A stretch of 64,000 nt of DNA from Collybia mongolica (Eukaryota; Basidiomycota; Agaricomycetes; Agaricales; Clitocybaceae): positions 3,162,001-3,226,000 of the forward strand of contig JAAXNY010000009.1 of the NCBI GenBank assembly GCA_013420905.1. The letters are read 5' to 3'. How positions within the stretch are numbered: the first letter of the stretch is position 1; every line of letters begins with the position of its first letter. The notes under the pieces were generated by a model. It was not told where the DNA came from. It did no database searches and was given only the letters and a program-made list of their open reading frames with translations. The position numbers were made by a program, and so were the translations under genes. Shown one piece after another: positions 33,592 through 45,100 of this stretch.

Positions 33592-35516
33592 CTACTCCTC
33601 CTCGCTGTCAGGCACGGACGCAGAAGATCTTGACGACGAAGAACTGTCATCAACCTCTACTTTGTCCTCCAAGGGCGGCCAAGGGAGATTCTGGAAGTCC
33701 GCGTAGAAGAGGAGGGCGCTCTCCGTGGCTGGCGTAGTCAGCAAGAGGTTTTGAAGGCCCTCCAGGCCTTCCTCCTCGTACAACCTACCGATGGTGCCAA
33801 CTATGTGCGCCAACAAGGAGTCGCGCATTTCAAGTGCGTGGTTAGCGGCCTGAATGACCTCCACGGCAAGGGTGTCCGCGTCGCCGAGCTGAGCATAGGC
33901 TTCAGCAACCGCTAGTAGAATAAGTAAAATCAGTAGTAAACAAAAAGACGGAAAGAAGATGGCTTACTAGAAATGCCCGCACCAAGCATGGGCCCTAGAT
34001 CCTCACAAAGCCTAGCGCGCTTCTGGGGAGTGAGGCTGAAGCTGCACTTCCCCTTCTTGGCGGTGGCGCATTCAACGCACGGTTTACCCCAACCATTGAA
34101 GGTGCACTCAATGTCGCCGCGGGTGGCGCACATCGTGCAAGGATAGCCCACCTAGTAGAAATGATCAGTAACAAGAAATAAAGTAGTAATAAACATACGG
34201 AAGAGCGCCGCGGCGCAAGGTCAGCCAGCAGGGAGGTAATGGGGGACTGTAGCGGCGTCAGCTCCCGGTTGGGAACCAGCGCGTGCTTGCGGCGTGTCGC
34301 CTGAGCCCTATCCCTAGAGCGAGTGGTCTTACGCGACCGATGAGGAGAAGGGGCCGCGGGAGGCAACAACTCCGCGAACCCCTCTTGAGCCAACTGGCGT
34401 GCGATCTCATCATCGAAAAGCCGGAGCTCAGGGACCTCAACCTTCACCGGCGGCTGCCCAGAGGACTAAGGAGATAAAGATGAGTAAAAGTAAAAGACTT
34501 AAAAAGGGAAAAGAGACATACAGGACCTGCTTCCGAGGGACGCAGCGCGGAAGCACTGCCGGTCCCCTGGGCGCGCGACATGTTGGCCTAGAATTTTGAA
34601 ATCAAGTCAGCAATCATGTGAAACTTGTGAAGTAAAAGATATACCTGGGGAACCGCGCGGCCTTTGCCCTTGGACCCAGCTGTACGCTTCCGCTTGAGGG
34701 GCTATTAAAATAAGTCAACTACCGAAGAAAAGTAATAAAAAGCAGTAATAAACGAACCGCGGGTACCAAGACCGGGGAGCGCGCCGGCAAGGGCGCGGCG
34801 GACCAATTGTCCCGGTACTGATGGTAACGGCGCGGCGCGCCAACCATGCGAGGCGGGACGAGGAAAGTATCCCGAAAGATACTATCGCCATTGTCGCACT
34901 CGAAGCGCGACCCCACCTGGTCAAGGACTTGCTCCACAGTGGGAGCCTGGCCCTAAAAGAAAAAGGTAGTCAGCTTGACAAGGGAAGGCAGAGTACCAGT
35001 AAACAAGTTAATTACCAGAAGAATGGAGTTGTCGCCCAGGTCAGTCGATATGACCGTACGCCAGGACGACCACGAAGCCTCGCGCGCGTCGACTGGGATG
35101 CGCATCACTTGAAGGTGAAGCGCGCGCAGGAGGAGGATCGCCGGATAGGGCAGCGAGAAACGCGCGCCACGGACCACGCCAGTGATGGCATCCTGAGACC
35201 AGTAAATAAGTAAAAGGAGTTAACAAGTAAAAGATGGGCGTATGATGAGCATAGAGCAGTGATTGACAAAGTCGATCAAGTCATCAAGGTCAAGCGGACC
35301 CTGATGGTCCATACAGGGCACGAGCTCCTCGGCCATGATAATCCACCCTTGTTCCATAGCGACGAAAACGTCGCCCTCGGCATCTTCGAGGAGGTCAGCG
35401 AAGGAAGGGATCGGCTGGTCCACATAGACCATGGTGGGGGAACGGCCCTCAGTCGGCAGAATCGCGGAAGGCGAGCGCAGAGCACGAGCCATGGCGGAAG
35501 TAGAAGTGGAAGACAT
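33592..35516 (-). CDS. Antisense cargo gene 2, Zn2Cys6-like cysteine cluster
   Basis: This is the second multi-exon gene antisense to the retrotransposon. It starts MSSTSTSAMARALRSPS at 35516 and ends SVPDSEEE at 33592. Exon pieces, approximately: 35516-35225, 35190-35010, 34955-34755, 34700-34650, 34590-34525, 34465-34200, 34152-33968 and 33912-33592. One exon has C-x2-C-x7-C-x8-C-x2-C-x7-C (from YPCTMCATRG to KKGKCSF), a spacing close to fungal Zn(II)2Cys6 DNA-binding clusters. It is followed by a basic RARL stretch, a helical region and an acidic Ser-rich tail. It may be a DNA-binding regulator encoded by the element, or a diverged accessory protein. Family membership is an inference from cysteine spacing alone. 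The stop and start are clear; inner exon ends are approximate. Confidence 0.55.
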
Positions 35517-35956
35517 TTCTGTTTGAAAAGGTTGGAGTGTTTGAGCAATGCAGATAGCAAAGAGATTTAGAAATGGGCTATAAAGTCCAAATTGTCTAAA
35601 ACTTAGCAAGGACGCGAGCTTTTTAAAACGCACAACCCTGCATTGCGAAGCTCTAAAGAACAAACAGGAGTACTGATCTCTTGCTGAAGTGTCAGAAACA
35701 TAACGAGAAAAATGTCCAGATGACCAAAATATCTGTAAAGCGATGTCCGAATGTCAAGTATTCTCTCAGGAGACGTATATAACTGTCACGATCCTGATGG
35801 GAAGTAAAACCTCTGGGCTCGATCCCAACATCGCGCGCCTACCTGTCTAAAAGCGGAACCGTTGTAACATTGTACTGAAAGATTAGACGCGTGCAGACCC
35901 GAAGTATTGAACCAACATGCTGGCAAAGATAGACTGAGGACAGTCTACATTTGTGG
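35517..35956. other. Upstream region of cargo gene 2
   Basis: No gene is supported. It should hold the promoter of the antisense gene starting at 35516 and the 3' untranslated part of the sense transcript. Confidence 0.35.
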
Positions 35957-35967
35957 TATGGGGGAGA
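35957..35967 (+). other. Polypurine tract
   Basis: TATGGGGGAGA abuts the TG that opens the 3' LTR. This is the expected plus-strand primer for reverse transcription. It shows that 35968-37185 is a true 3' LTR of a full element, not a solo LTR. Confidence 0.75.
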
Positions 35968-37185
35968 TGATAGGGCCCGAAATTGTTTGCACTTATAAAG
36001 TCAACAAGTAAGGCTATTAGTGTCATTTCTAATAACCAAGTAAGCGGTAATAAAGGATTAGAGTCGAGCTCCAAGACGGCTAATCAGAGTGAACTAGTCT
36101 AATGGATAATACACTATCAGTACAGAGGACTATGAGTACGGTCTATTATTAGTCCTATTCACCATGCCCGGTTACAACCTCGGTATCTTAGTTCATAAGT
36201 AACCGTTGTAGTATGATATCATTAGTCCGGGGATCATCATTAATAGGAGAAGTAATTGTAAATTCGGGACTTGCACAACCCGATCCTAGTCAGGGGTACT
36301 TGGTGTTAACTACCGGAAGTGACGGGACACCGTGAATAGCAACCGGGACAATCAGGAGGCGTAAACAACAGTGCCACGCTGTTTTAAATAACAGAGCGTG
36401 CGTTCGGGACTTGATAAGAGTTTAGCCAGCTCTTTCAATATTTGATAAGTAACCAGTAAACGGCATAATTGGCGCGCATGGCGCGCGCGCCAAGTTGTAG
36501 CAGACGCGTCAGTATTGAATACAGATCCTTGGCGTGCTGGAGCGCGGTTCCGTGTAAAATTTACAATTCCATATGATATTTAGTTTGTACATTATAAATA
36601 GACTGTAGATGAGTAGCGCTAAGGCAAGGAATCTTGCCCCCACTTCGCACTACTATAGAGTATACAAATCACATTTGTTAAAACACTATTGCGTGCCTGA
36701 ATTAAGGATCAGATTGCTTCAACGTGTCTTGATTGGAATTGATTGAAGAACTACAGAGTTAAAGAAACTTAGTTCGCTTGGAACTTAGTACCGTATTGTC
36801 CGTTGGAATTACCAGGCACTTGGCCTTAGTGCACTTGGCACTGTTTTGTTTGATAAGTCACTTGGACTTATAGATCCGCTTGGGATCATTAATAATTGAA
36901 CGTACACTTGGTACTCAGTCTATTGGATCGAGAAATATTATAAATATACCTAGCAGGTTTATAAACCTGTGTTGAAGCTTTTGTCCGAATCAAACCCATT
37001 GGGAGATCATTAGAAAGGGCTTTGGCTAGTACTATTCAAAGCTTAGTGTTTCTAAGCACTTGAACCCGAACTCAAAACAGGCGATTCCTACTGTTAGTGT
37101 GTTGATTGTTAGGTTTGGTGTGTGTGTGTGTAAGAGATTACATTACATAGCATCAGCACACTTATAGCCCAGGAGCCCCCTTTCA
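35968..37185 (+). repeat. 3' long terminal repeat
   Basis: This 1,218 bp repeat pairs with the 5' LTR at 12922-14140 in the same orientation and is shorter by one A in the run near 37076. Differences are mostly C/T and G/A. Confidence 0.95.
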
Positions 37186-39261
37186 CCGCTCTTTAAACCG
37201 TTTGGTATGGTAGACGAGAGCTACATGGTTCAAAATTCCAATGTTCGATTCAAAGTTTGGTCTCCACCGAGCCTAGGCCATTTCGGAGACCGCTCCGGCC
37301 AGCTGGGCACTGATCAATCTGACTGTCCTCACCGTGCTCAACAATGAGCTCATTGCCTGGTATTCTGAGGCCTTATCACAATAAAATATGACATGAAAAT
37401 TAATTATGGACTACATATAAGACTATGGTAATGGTGACACAGCCACCTATAGAGAGTAGGGAGCTTCTGTACTTACCTTCGGCATGAGGTAAGACCTTGG
37501 CGGGTCAGCCTCTGCCTATCAAGAGGCCGCGTTGGAATACAGTGGAGCTATGTGTGTTAGCTGGTAAATCCCTTCAAATGACAAAAAACTAGACACTGCT
37601 AATACTAATAGTGGATACCTATTGCCTATGGTCTGGGGGCAAGTGATCTTGATACTGTCCATTTGAGTCAACCTTAGCATCGAACCTCTAAATAAGGTGA
37701 CTTGCCGCGCTCAAGCACAAGCAGCGTTTCGTGTGTGAATTGCGGTAGCCAGGTCTCGGTTGACTTTGGATGTCACAGACATGGTGAGTGGCGACATAGC
37801 AGATGGTGGGAAGGCATGTTGGTTGTAAGGTGATAAGTGAAATCTGTGCGTGAGGAGGGGCAGGTTGTTCAGCCGCCAACTGCGTACGGTGTCAACATTG
37901 ACCTGCATAATAACAAGAATGAAATAGTAAGCAGGGAGCAGGGAGGTGATGTTGCTAGGGACATACCTGGTGGGTCTCTTATTAAAGTCACCTCCTTTCT
38001 TTTCTAGCCATCAAACATCCTCGAATCGGCAGATTGTTGTGTCTATGAGCATCTGGGCATAGTTGCGGCTGCATAGATGTAATGGGTGTGAACAAGTAAA
38101 TGATCGAATTTGATCCAATCACGTCTTGAGAAAAGGTCACATGACTTCAACGCGAGATGTTTTTGGGATACTCGAGCAACGCCTCTTACCTATGTCTTAC
38201 TTTTTCACAAGCTAAGATATTTTTTACTGGACCGATTATTGTGGAATAGTCATCTAAGATATTAGAATGTTACAAACACTGGGGTTTATTCATCCAGCAG
38301 TAGTAGTGACTATTTCAGACAGGATCAATTAAGTTGCTGCTATTTGATTAATAATGCTTCCTCCTCAAAGGGAGGTCCTCTTATAAAGGTCTCATTCAAT
38401 AATCTACTGACTGCCAAGAAGAAGTAGTACATGTACCCCAAAATATGCACCAAGAACAGGACTTTATCAGTGAAAGATATTCACTCTAAACCTTGCAACA
38501 CAACCCCTAATAGAAAGGCAGATACACTTATACACAGTCAAAACCTTTTTATTGAAGACCAAGCTCCTGACTTCTTTAGCAGTTTTTCATCACTAATTCA
38601 TATACCATTGATCTGGAGCAATTGTAAGGTCATTTTGGAGAGGAAATGTGGCCCAAAGGTGCCTATATTTCAAAATAATTTAAATGTACATATAAATTGA
38701 TGGAGAAAGCATAGGTATCTCCATAATAGTCTGCTCATTGTGCTCAACAACAAGTGGAACTTCATCAAAACATAGGGCTTGGCAGTACACAGCTACAGTA
38801 GACAAGAGCTACATGGTTCAAATTCTCAAGCGTGCTTCAATTTTTGCTGAGCCCTGGATCTGATCCAGCCTTCCTGAGCCATGTCAACAAGAGTACTTGT
38901 CAATTATTTGGCATTTTCCAACTGACTAAACATTGTTTAGTAGAATACAGTCTTCAATATCTCAACTACTCATGCCTGGAAGGACCAATAAAGATAATTA
39001 ATATACCCTGGCCATTGGACCTTGCAGTCAAACTGTGAAGATACACAGAACCATGGGAACTGATTGATGGAGATAAGATGATCACAAGTCACATGCCCAA
39101 TAATTGTTTTTTTGGTGTTCGAGTGCCAAAAATCTGCATCTCTCAATGGTTGCAAGTTGATATCACCTCAGTCTGAATAGTGTACCATACAGTGCCATCC
39201 CTCAAGACAACACCCCAGGCTATTATCTTGACCTGTCTGTATTCACAAAATCTATTCCCCA
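37186..39261. other. AT-rich region with short dispersed repeats
   Basis: No gene is supported. Near 37207 and 38797 the motif AGAGCTACATGGTTCAAA occurs. The longer repeat at 38797-38890 is also present inverted at 48945-49040. GGTTCAAAWTC resembles a pol III B box, so a tRNA-derived SINE family is possible. An open stretch at 38431-38700 has no recognisable features. Confidence 0.3.
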
Positions 39262-40900
39262 TTACCTGTATGCATCTGACATCTGCAAGAACATATCCCA
39301 AGTGATATCCCAGGTGATCTTGGGGCTCCCTATCAACTGGTATAGAGCTTCTGCAATTTCTGAAAACTCTGGGGTTACCCAATGCAGATAGGTTTCCCTC
39401 AGGCCAGCTTCTTCATCAAGATTTTCCTGAAGATCATCAACAACTTCCTGAGAAATGCAAATCCAGCAAAGACTGCTGTAAAGGGTGGGATGTGCAATGG
39501 CATCATCTGGGACATGACCAGACAGCATTTCTTTCTCTTCTTGAGATTTAATAGTATGTTGATTCCACCAAACACAAAATTTGTCCAGTTCTGCTTGTAC
39601 AAGTGGAGGAAAGATCCAGTTGAATAAATGCCTACATTTTGAGTAAGTCAAATATATCTTGTGAACTTGTTCCAGGTATACTGATACATGCAAAGGAAGG
39701 TTCAGGTTGAATGTATATTCTTTCTTTCCTTGTAAAATGTGTGTCTTCATTGTAATGCCAGTTTTCTCCCAAAGCCACCTCCAAAATGCTTCAATCACAG
39801 TATTGTACATGCCTTTTAAAAGAGCACAAGACCAATAGATGTCAGGATTAATATCTGGTGAGAAAATTTCGCTTTTTCAAACATTCCTACATTTAGTATT
39901 TACTTGCCAGCCTTGTAAATGAAAAAACCTACCAAAGAGCATGCTGAAATGTGTATTGCCACCCTACTTCACTCCCTTTGTCTGTTGTCAACTGCATGGG
40001 TATGCCTGGGCCACATTAGATGGTGCATTTTCCTCTGAATTGCAAAGTTATGTTTACACACATCCAGTTTCAGCAATGAAGTCAAGAAATAGATGCCCAA
40101 TTGCACCAGCTGATCAACTATTTGGAACAACCTCTATCTTCACAAGGTTGGCAGTCCATTTTTCCTTGTACACATATATTGGAAGTCCAACATTACCCAT
40201 TTTGAGTGCCTGTGCACCCACCTTCTTGTGACTGTCAGCCAAGACCTCATGAAATGCACCAATGGAGGTCAGTGCTTTACAAGGTATTTTCCCCTTATTA
40301 CATCCAGGAAATTGCTGATCAAAGCCTCCAGGGTTTTCTTTGATCATTACAGAACATACTTCATCTCTGGTGAGAATATGTGAGTGTAAATCTGTGTTGC
40401 ATACCAGAAATGTTACCTTGGAATCATAATCCCTTTATCTTTCAGCTTTTGTTTGATGTACCTTGGACCATTATTGCCAGCAAGGTCCTTGTTGACTTTG
40501 TCAAGAATAACTTGTCAAGCTACTTCTGGTAGAAGAACTGTGCAACAGACTGAAGGTATTTGTAACCTCCATTTGAGCTTATTCAAAATTGATGTTCTGG
40601 ACCACAAGGGTGAGATAATATAAATTAAGTTCTATGATGCATGTACCTGATTGACAGTTGGTGACCTTCTTGAAGATTAACAAGTTTGTCCTTTTGTTGA
40701 AGAGACAATTTTGCATATTTGAGAAGACTCTCTTGTAATATATCATCAGGAGGATCTGCATTGGAACAAGGGTAGAGCTCTAGCTGCATTGTTGGCATTG
40801 ATACACACTTACAGTTCTTTCCCCATAGCCATTTTTTCCAATGTAGTTGGGCATACTGGTTTACAAGAGTCCAAGTGCAAATACTCTGTCTCACTTCCAA
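39262..40900 (-). pseudogene. Integrase-like transposase gene, decayed
   Basis: Pieces of an integrase-core protein, of a type I associate with mushroom genomes, can be read in order on the minus strand. They are LLKYAKLSLQQKDKLVNLQEGH (about 40720-40650); VNKDLAGNNGPRYIKQKLKDKG (about 40500-40430); a short GT-AG intron; CSVMIKENPGGFDQQFPG through LTSIGAFHEVLADSHKKVGAQ and LPIYVYKEKW (about 40380-40120); a TTDKGSEVGW-like stretch in another frame (about 39990); then YNTVIEAFWRWLWEKTG and FPPLVQAELDKFCVWWNQH (39810-39262). At least one in-frame TGA and frame changes break it. ADSH and TDKGSE may be the first two catalytic acid sites. The gene is not functional as read. Confidence 0.65.
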
Positions 40901-41024
40901 AGTATTCTTTGTCTGAGTTCAATTTCTGGAATTAAACAAGTCCCCCAGTTGTTCCAACTGCCATTACACACTTATTTCTGCTCTGACATGTTTGGTTCTT
41001 CCCTCTACCCTTCCATGTCAACAA

Positions 41025-41345
41025 TGCCAGATACTAAATGCAAAGCATGTGGCATCAGCTTTCCTCTTCAAAAGGATGTGAATAATGTTTGTTTGAAATG
41101 TGCAAGACTTGCTGGGTGTACATACAATTCTCCTCAGTATAAGGAGATTCAGGTATGTAATAGAGGTTGTCTAATAAACACTCTTACTTAAAGTCAATAG
41201 CAATGGCCCAAATGTGTTATGTGTAGCATTACATGCCAGAATATGGCTGCATCACCCCAGGGCCAAGCACAGTTGTGCAGTGCATTGGCATGTCAGTCAG
41301 CATCCAGAGATGCACCTTCAGAGAATAACTTACCAAGTATGTTTG
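41025..41345 (+). pseudogene. Alpha-kinase gene, N-terminal part
   Basis: The frame MSTMPDTKCKACGISF..NVCLKCARLAG ends at a plausible GTATGT donor (about 41153). A second Cys-rich stretch follows (about 41195-41340, with MCYVCSITCQNM). Paired CxxC motifs like these precede alpha-type kinase domains in several mushroom proteins (from memory). The kinase domain itself is found 6 kb downstream at 47560-48683 on the same strand, so this looks like the 5' part of one gene split by the element at 42153-47510. The middle of the gene is not readable. Confidence 0.45.
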
Positions 41346-42152
41346 TAATGTCTGATTAGAATTCCTCAGCATTGATGGTCAGGCACAGATATTAATGCTC
41401 TTAGCCTGTTATTGGCTGCAAATGTTGCACCCAAAATGTACCAGCTCTGGGCTGCAGCCACTTGAGACCACCTGAAGACATTCAATCAAGGCCATAACAT
41501 AGAGCCTGGTACCCAGCTTACAACCTCAATATTGCAGAGTCATGAATATGGTGGTGGATCACCAGGGGAAACAAAGATTTTTGTAGGATGGCAGGCATGT
41601 TGTTGTGGAACTTGTTTGGACTGATAAAATTCCATGAATTGATCAGGTTTGGAATAGAAGGAAGCCAAGGCAGCTGTATGCAACACTGGGTGGCCAAGCA
41701 AAGAAATGGGCAATGTCTGTTTTCACGACTGGTAATTTAAGCATATTCTAATCTAATCAAGCAACCTGATGACAATTTCTGTACTAGTTTCAGACATTAA
41801 GAGTGATATTGCTCAACTGTCAACCTTGAATGGGTATGGAGTTATGGGCCCCCATTGCAGCCATAAATGCTTTTGAATAATGGGGAAATATTGATCACTG
41901 ATATATGAACATTACAATCACAGAGAAGATACAACTCTCCAATTCAGTGGAAACACTATTTTAGAGCCACATACATTAACATTACCACTGGGGGAGTTCT
42001 ATAACTATTATAGCTTGCCTATTTGAGCTGCACTTTTCTTTCTACAAGAGCCACCACAATTTTTTAAGAACCTCAAGAAGAATAAGACACCACTCATATG
42101 CCTTGAACTATATATTGATTACCAGATGGTACAGTCTCATAATCTAAACTTG
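41346..42152. other. AT-rich region, no gene recognised
   Basis: It may contain remains of the alpha-kinase gene's middle, but no frame longer than a few dozen codons fits. Its last bases (TTGAGGTAGAGGGCCATTAC, inverted) match 10885-10905, beside the other copy of the non-coding element. Confidence 0.35.
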
Positions 42153-45100
42153 AGGTAGAGGGCCATTACTGGCAGATACAAGTCATTATGTTTTTTTTTG
42201 ATTAACTTTTCTTTATACTTCTAGGACCAGCTTGTTGCAATAGAACTAGCTATCCAGAATTTCTTCAACTTTATATTACTTTTTGTTGTTGATAAGTTTA
42301 GTTCTAGAACACTTGTCAGGCATTGTCCTAGAATTAGATAGCAGCTTGACAACATGGAAGGCCTGATGGATGCACAACATGAAGATGTAATATGACAACA
42401 CATTTGAGCTTGCCAAATACTTGTTGCACTTCTGTGAGGGGTCATGTTGCCAAGAGGCTCAGGCAGGGAGCAGTATGCATAGCATGAAAAGCCATGCAGG
42501 AAAGGAATGAGTATAGAGCACTAGAGGCTTGACTGTGAGTAGAGAACCCAATCCAAGTCTATTACAAAGGTGCCCTTTCATGGAGAGGAAGGGGCACCTT
42601 ATATGCAGTACATTGTGGCTACATCTCAAATAACAATAGAATCTGATATCAGTAACTCTACTGGATGCAACAATCCATCTGTGATATGTCAGTCCAGAGT
42701 ACACTACTATTTATCAAGGGGTTAAGGCAATGCATATTAGATGATAGATGTAACAGTGAGGCTATGCAAGCTGTGCAATAGCAATCCCAATGGCTAGGTG
42801 TGGACAAACAGCCCTTACAACTTTACCCATATCCATGGTGTATGATATCAGCAACTCCAAATGAATTATCAATAGAAGTTGGTGTTTATAGATCCTATTT
42901 TTAGATTTAGAAATGTGACTCCTTGTCTCACATACTCAACACCATGTCACCAAGCTACCTGTACTAGACTTAGCTATACTATTGCTAATACAACTGTTGT
43001 GGTCATTCCAGTGCTTCATCTGGATACTTCTGGAACTTCTCTCCTCTTTTGTCTTTCTCATTCTAACACCTATACAAATATCCAACAACAAAAAAAAGGT
43101 AACCATTTATATCTAGACATTCCCTTTAAAAACAAGTCAGCTGGTAAAATAGGGACTCAGACTCTCAGAGATGGACTGTATAAAAAAATTTAACAAACTT
43201 GAGAAATGTAGATCCATATTTGTATATTCCAAATACACAACCAAATCAGTAGCTTCTCTGGGGACTTTATACTGAGTCATATGAGCCACACAGACCACAC
43301 AGACAAATGCAGATGTCTGCAGGCTAGCTCAGACCCTGTTTGGCAGGGAGCCCTGCTTAATTGGCAGTCTGCATCTGAGCCAAGTCAAAGCTAAGTCCAT
43401 AAATCCACACTGTTAGTTGGATGCTCAGACACAGCTTAAAACAACTCCTCATGGAGTCCATGCAGACTGTCCATATTGCTTGCTTAATCATAGTTATTAT
43501 CGCTTATTTAATGCACAAAAATGCAATTTTTTGGAGAGTCAAATACAAGGCTCAAGGTTACATGTCATGTGCATAAAGCATGCAGATTAACCATTTAGCA
43601 ATATGAGCTTGCCAGTCCAAGGTGCTTGTTATTATAATGACCCCCTGCTGCCCACTCTTGGCCATTACTGGCAATAGCTGAGTATTCTTGGTGGATGCCA
43701 CATCACCCATCAGCCTTATTGTCAACCACCACCACTATATCCCCAGCTGCCCCTCCCATCACCTCCCTGCCTTGTAATTGTGCACAACACTGCCAAATAC
43801 AATGCCAGGTCCTACTGCTATGGATATGGATACCACCACCCTCTCTCATACCCACCCCTCTCAGTGATAATAACAACTGCCAAATCACAACAATAAGGGG
43901 TGCAACAAGAACCACAGAGGCATCTGCCACATTACTAGTGACTGCCTGCCCACATCTGCTAGTGAGCAGCTAGCATGGTGGATATGGGTGGTGCAGTGGT
44001 GTATTCCATATGGTAGAACCATCACCTGGTGGGTGGGTGTGCACCCCTGGATGTGCTGTCTAGGCCAAGTAGTGCCAACCACCCCAGTACCCAAACCAGA
44101 TGTGTGTCAGGTGAGTACATATGTGCCCCACATCTAGTTGCTCAAATATTCTATTGTATATACACCTATATGCTGCTGTTTACCTTGAGACTACCTTGGT
44201 GTAATTCTATCTACCTTGTGATATGTTTTGATCTCTTTCACAAATATTAGTTCCACAGTGCTTATCCAATGTACCTATATATAGATGGGGCTGCCCAATT
44301 ACAGATAGCACCTTTGCAATGAATTAGGCCCAGATATCTTACAACAAAGCCCATTTAATTTGCTGGTGCCCCCTTTCCTGTGTGGCTGTACCCTGCTGCT
44401 CATATCATTCCCCCCTTCTAACTCTCAATGTGATGCAACCCTTTACAGTGTGGTAGGGTATGAGCAAGTATTTCACTGATGCACAGCCCCAGACCTTAGA
44501 CAACCCCCACCCTTTGGAATACCATTGCATACAGGAGGCCACCTACTGCAGTAGCATACAAACACAACCCATCCCTTGTACATCCCACACCAGTAAGCAC
44601 TAATACAGAATCAAATAGGGGGCAGTAGTAGCTGAGGACAGCAGAGGAGTTGCAGACTTGTGTGGGGAACAAGTTCTTGTATAGACTTATATTTTGTGTG
44701 ATATAAGGAAGTAATATCAATTCAAATGCCTATGATAGAAACAAGTTCCCACAGTATTGAAATGTATATCAACCATTCAACATTTAACATTTTATTTCTA
44801 GCCTTGCATCCTGGGTTAATCAAGAACTTATCAGATATGCTAAAAATAGAAATATCATTATCAATGACAAACTTCAAACAAATGTACATATGCCTGTTAA
44901 GTGTTTTTTGTTGTGTTATCACATACTATATTTTTTTATACTCATATAGCTAGCTATTGTCAAGATATTGAGCATTATAGATTCCAGGAGCATCCACATT
45001 GACTTGTTTGGCTATGCTTATGGCCAAGTAATATATAAATGTGATGTTAAAATAGATATAACAAGAGGTTATAATCAAATTTGGAAAGGTACAAACAAAT

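Larger units (their letters stand above)
12922..37185 (+). mobile_element. Ty3/gypsy-type LTR retrotransposon with nested insertions
   Basis: It runs from 5' LTR (12922-14140) to 3' LTR (35968-37185), with primer-binding site, gag, protease, RT-RNaseH-integrase in the gypsy order, a polypurine tract, and two genes on the opposite strand downstream of pol. Removing the Plavaka element and its 3-bp duplication leaves about 14.2 kb, large for this superfamily. The LTRs differ at about 33 positions by eye plus one single-base indel (roughly 97% identical), mostly transitions. No 5-bp target duplication is seen (CCCGG before, CCGCT after), and the flanks do not form one continuous host gene. Either the locus has rearranged or the outer ends come from two recombined copies. 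Confidence 0.85.

Noticed and set aside
35968..37185. Second LTR as a solo LTR of another insertion
   Set aside because: A polypurine tract directly precedes it, the 5' copy has a primer-binding site, and both have the same orientation with typical divergence. One element with nested insertions explains it better, although the missing TSD leaves some doubt.
43695..43973. Proline/threonine-rich ORF on either strand
   Set aside because: Low-complexity composition, no start context, no splice pattern and overlapping frames on both strands. Probably chance.
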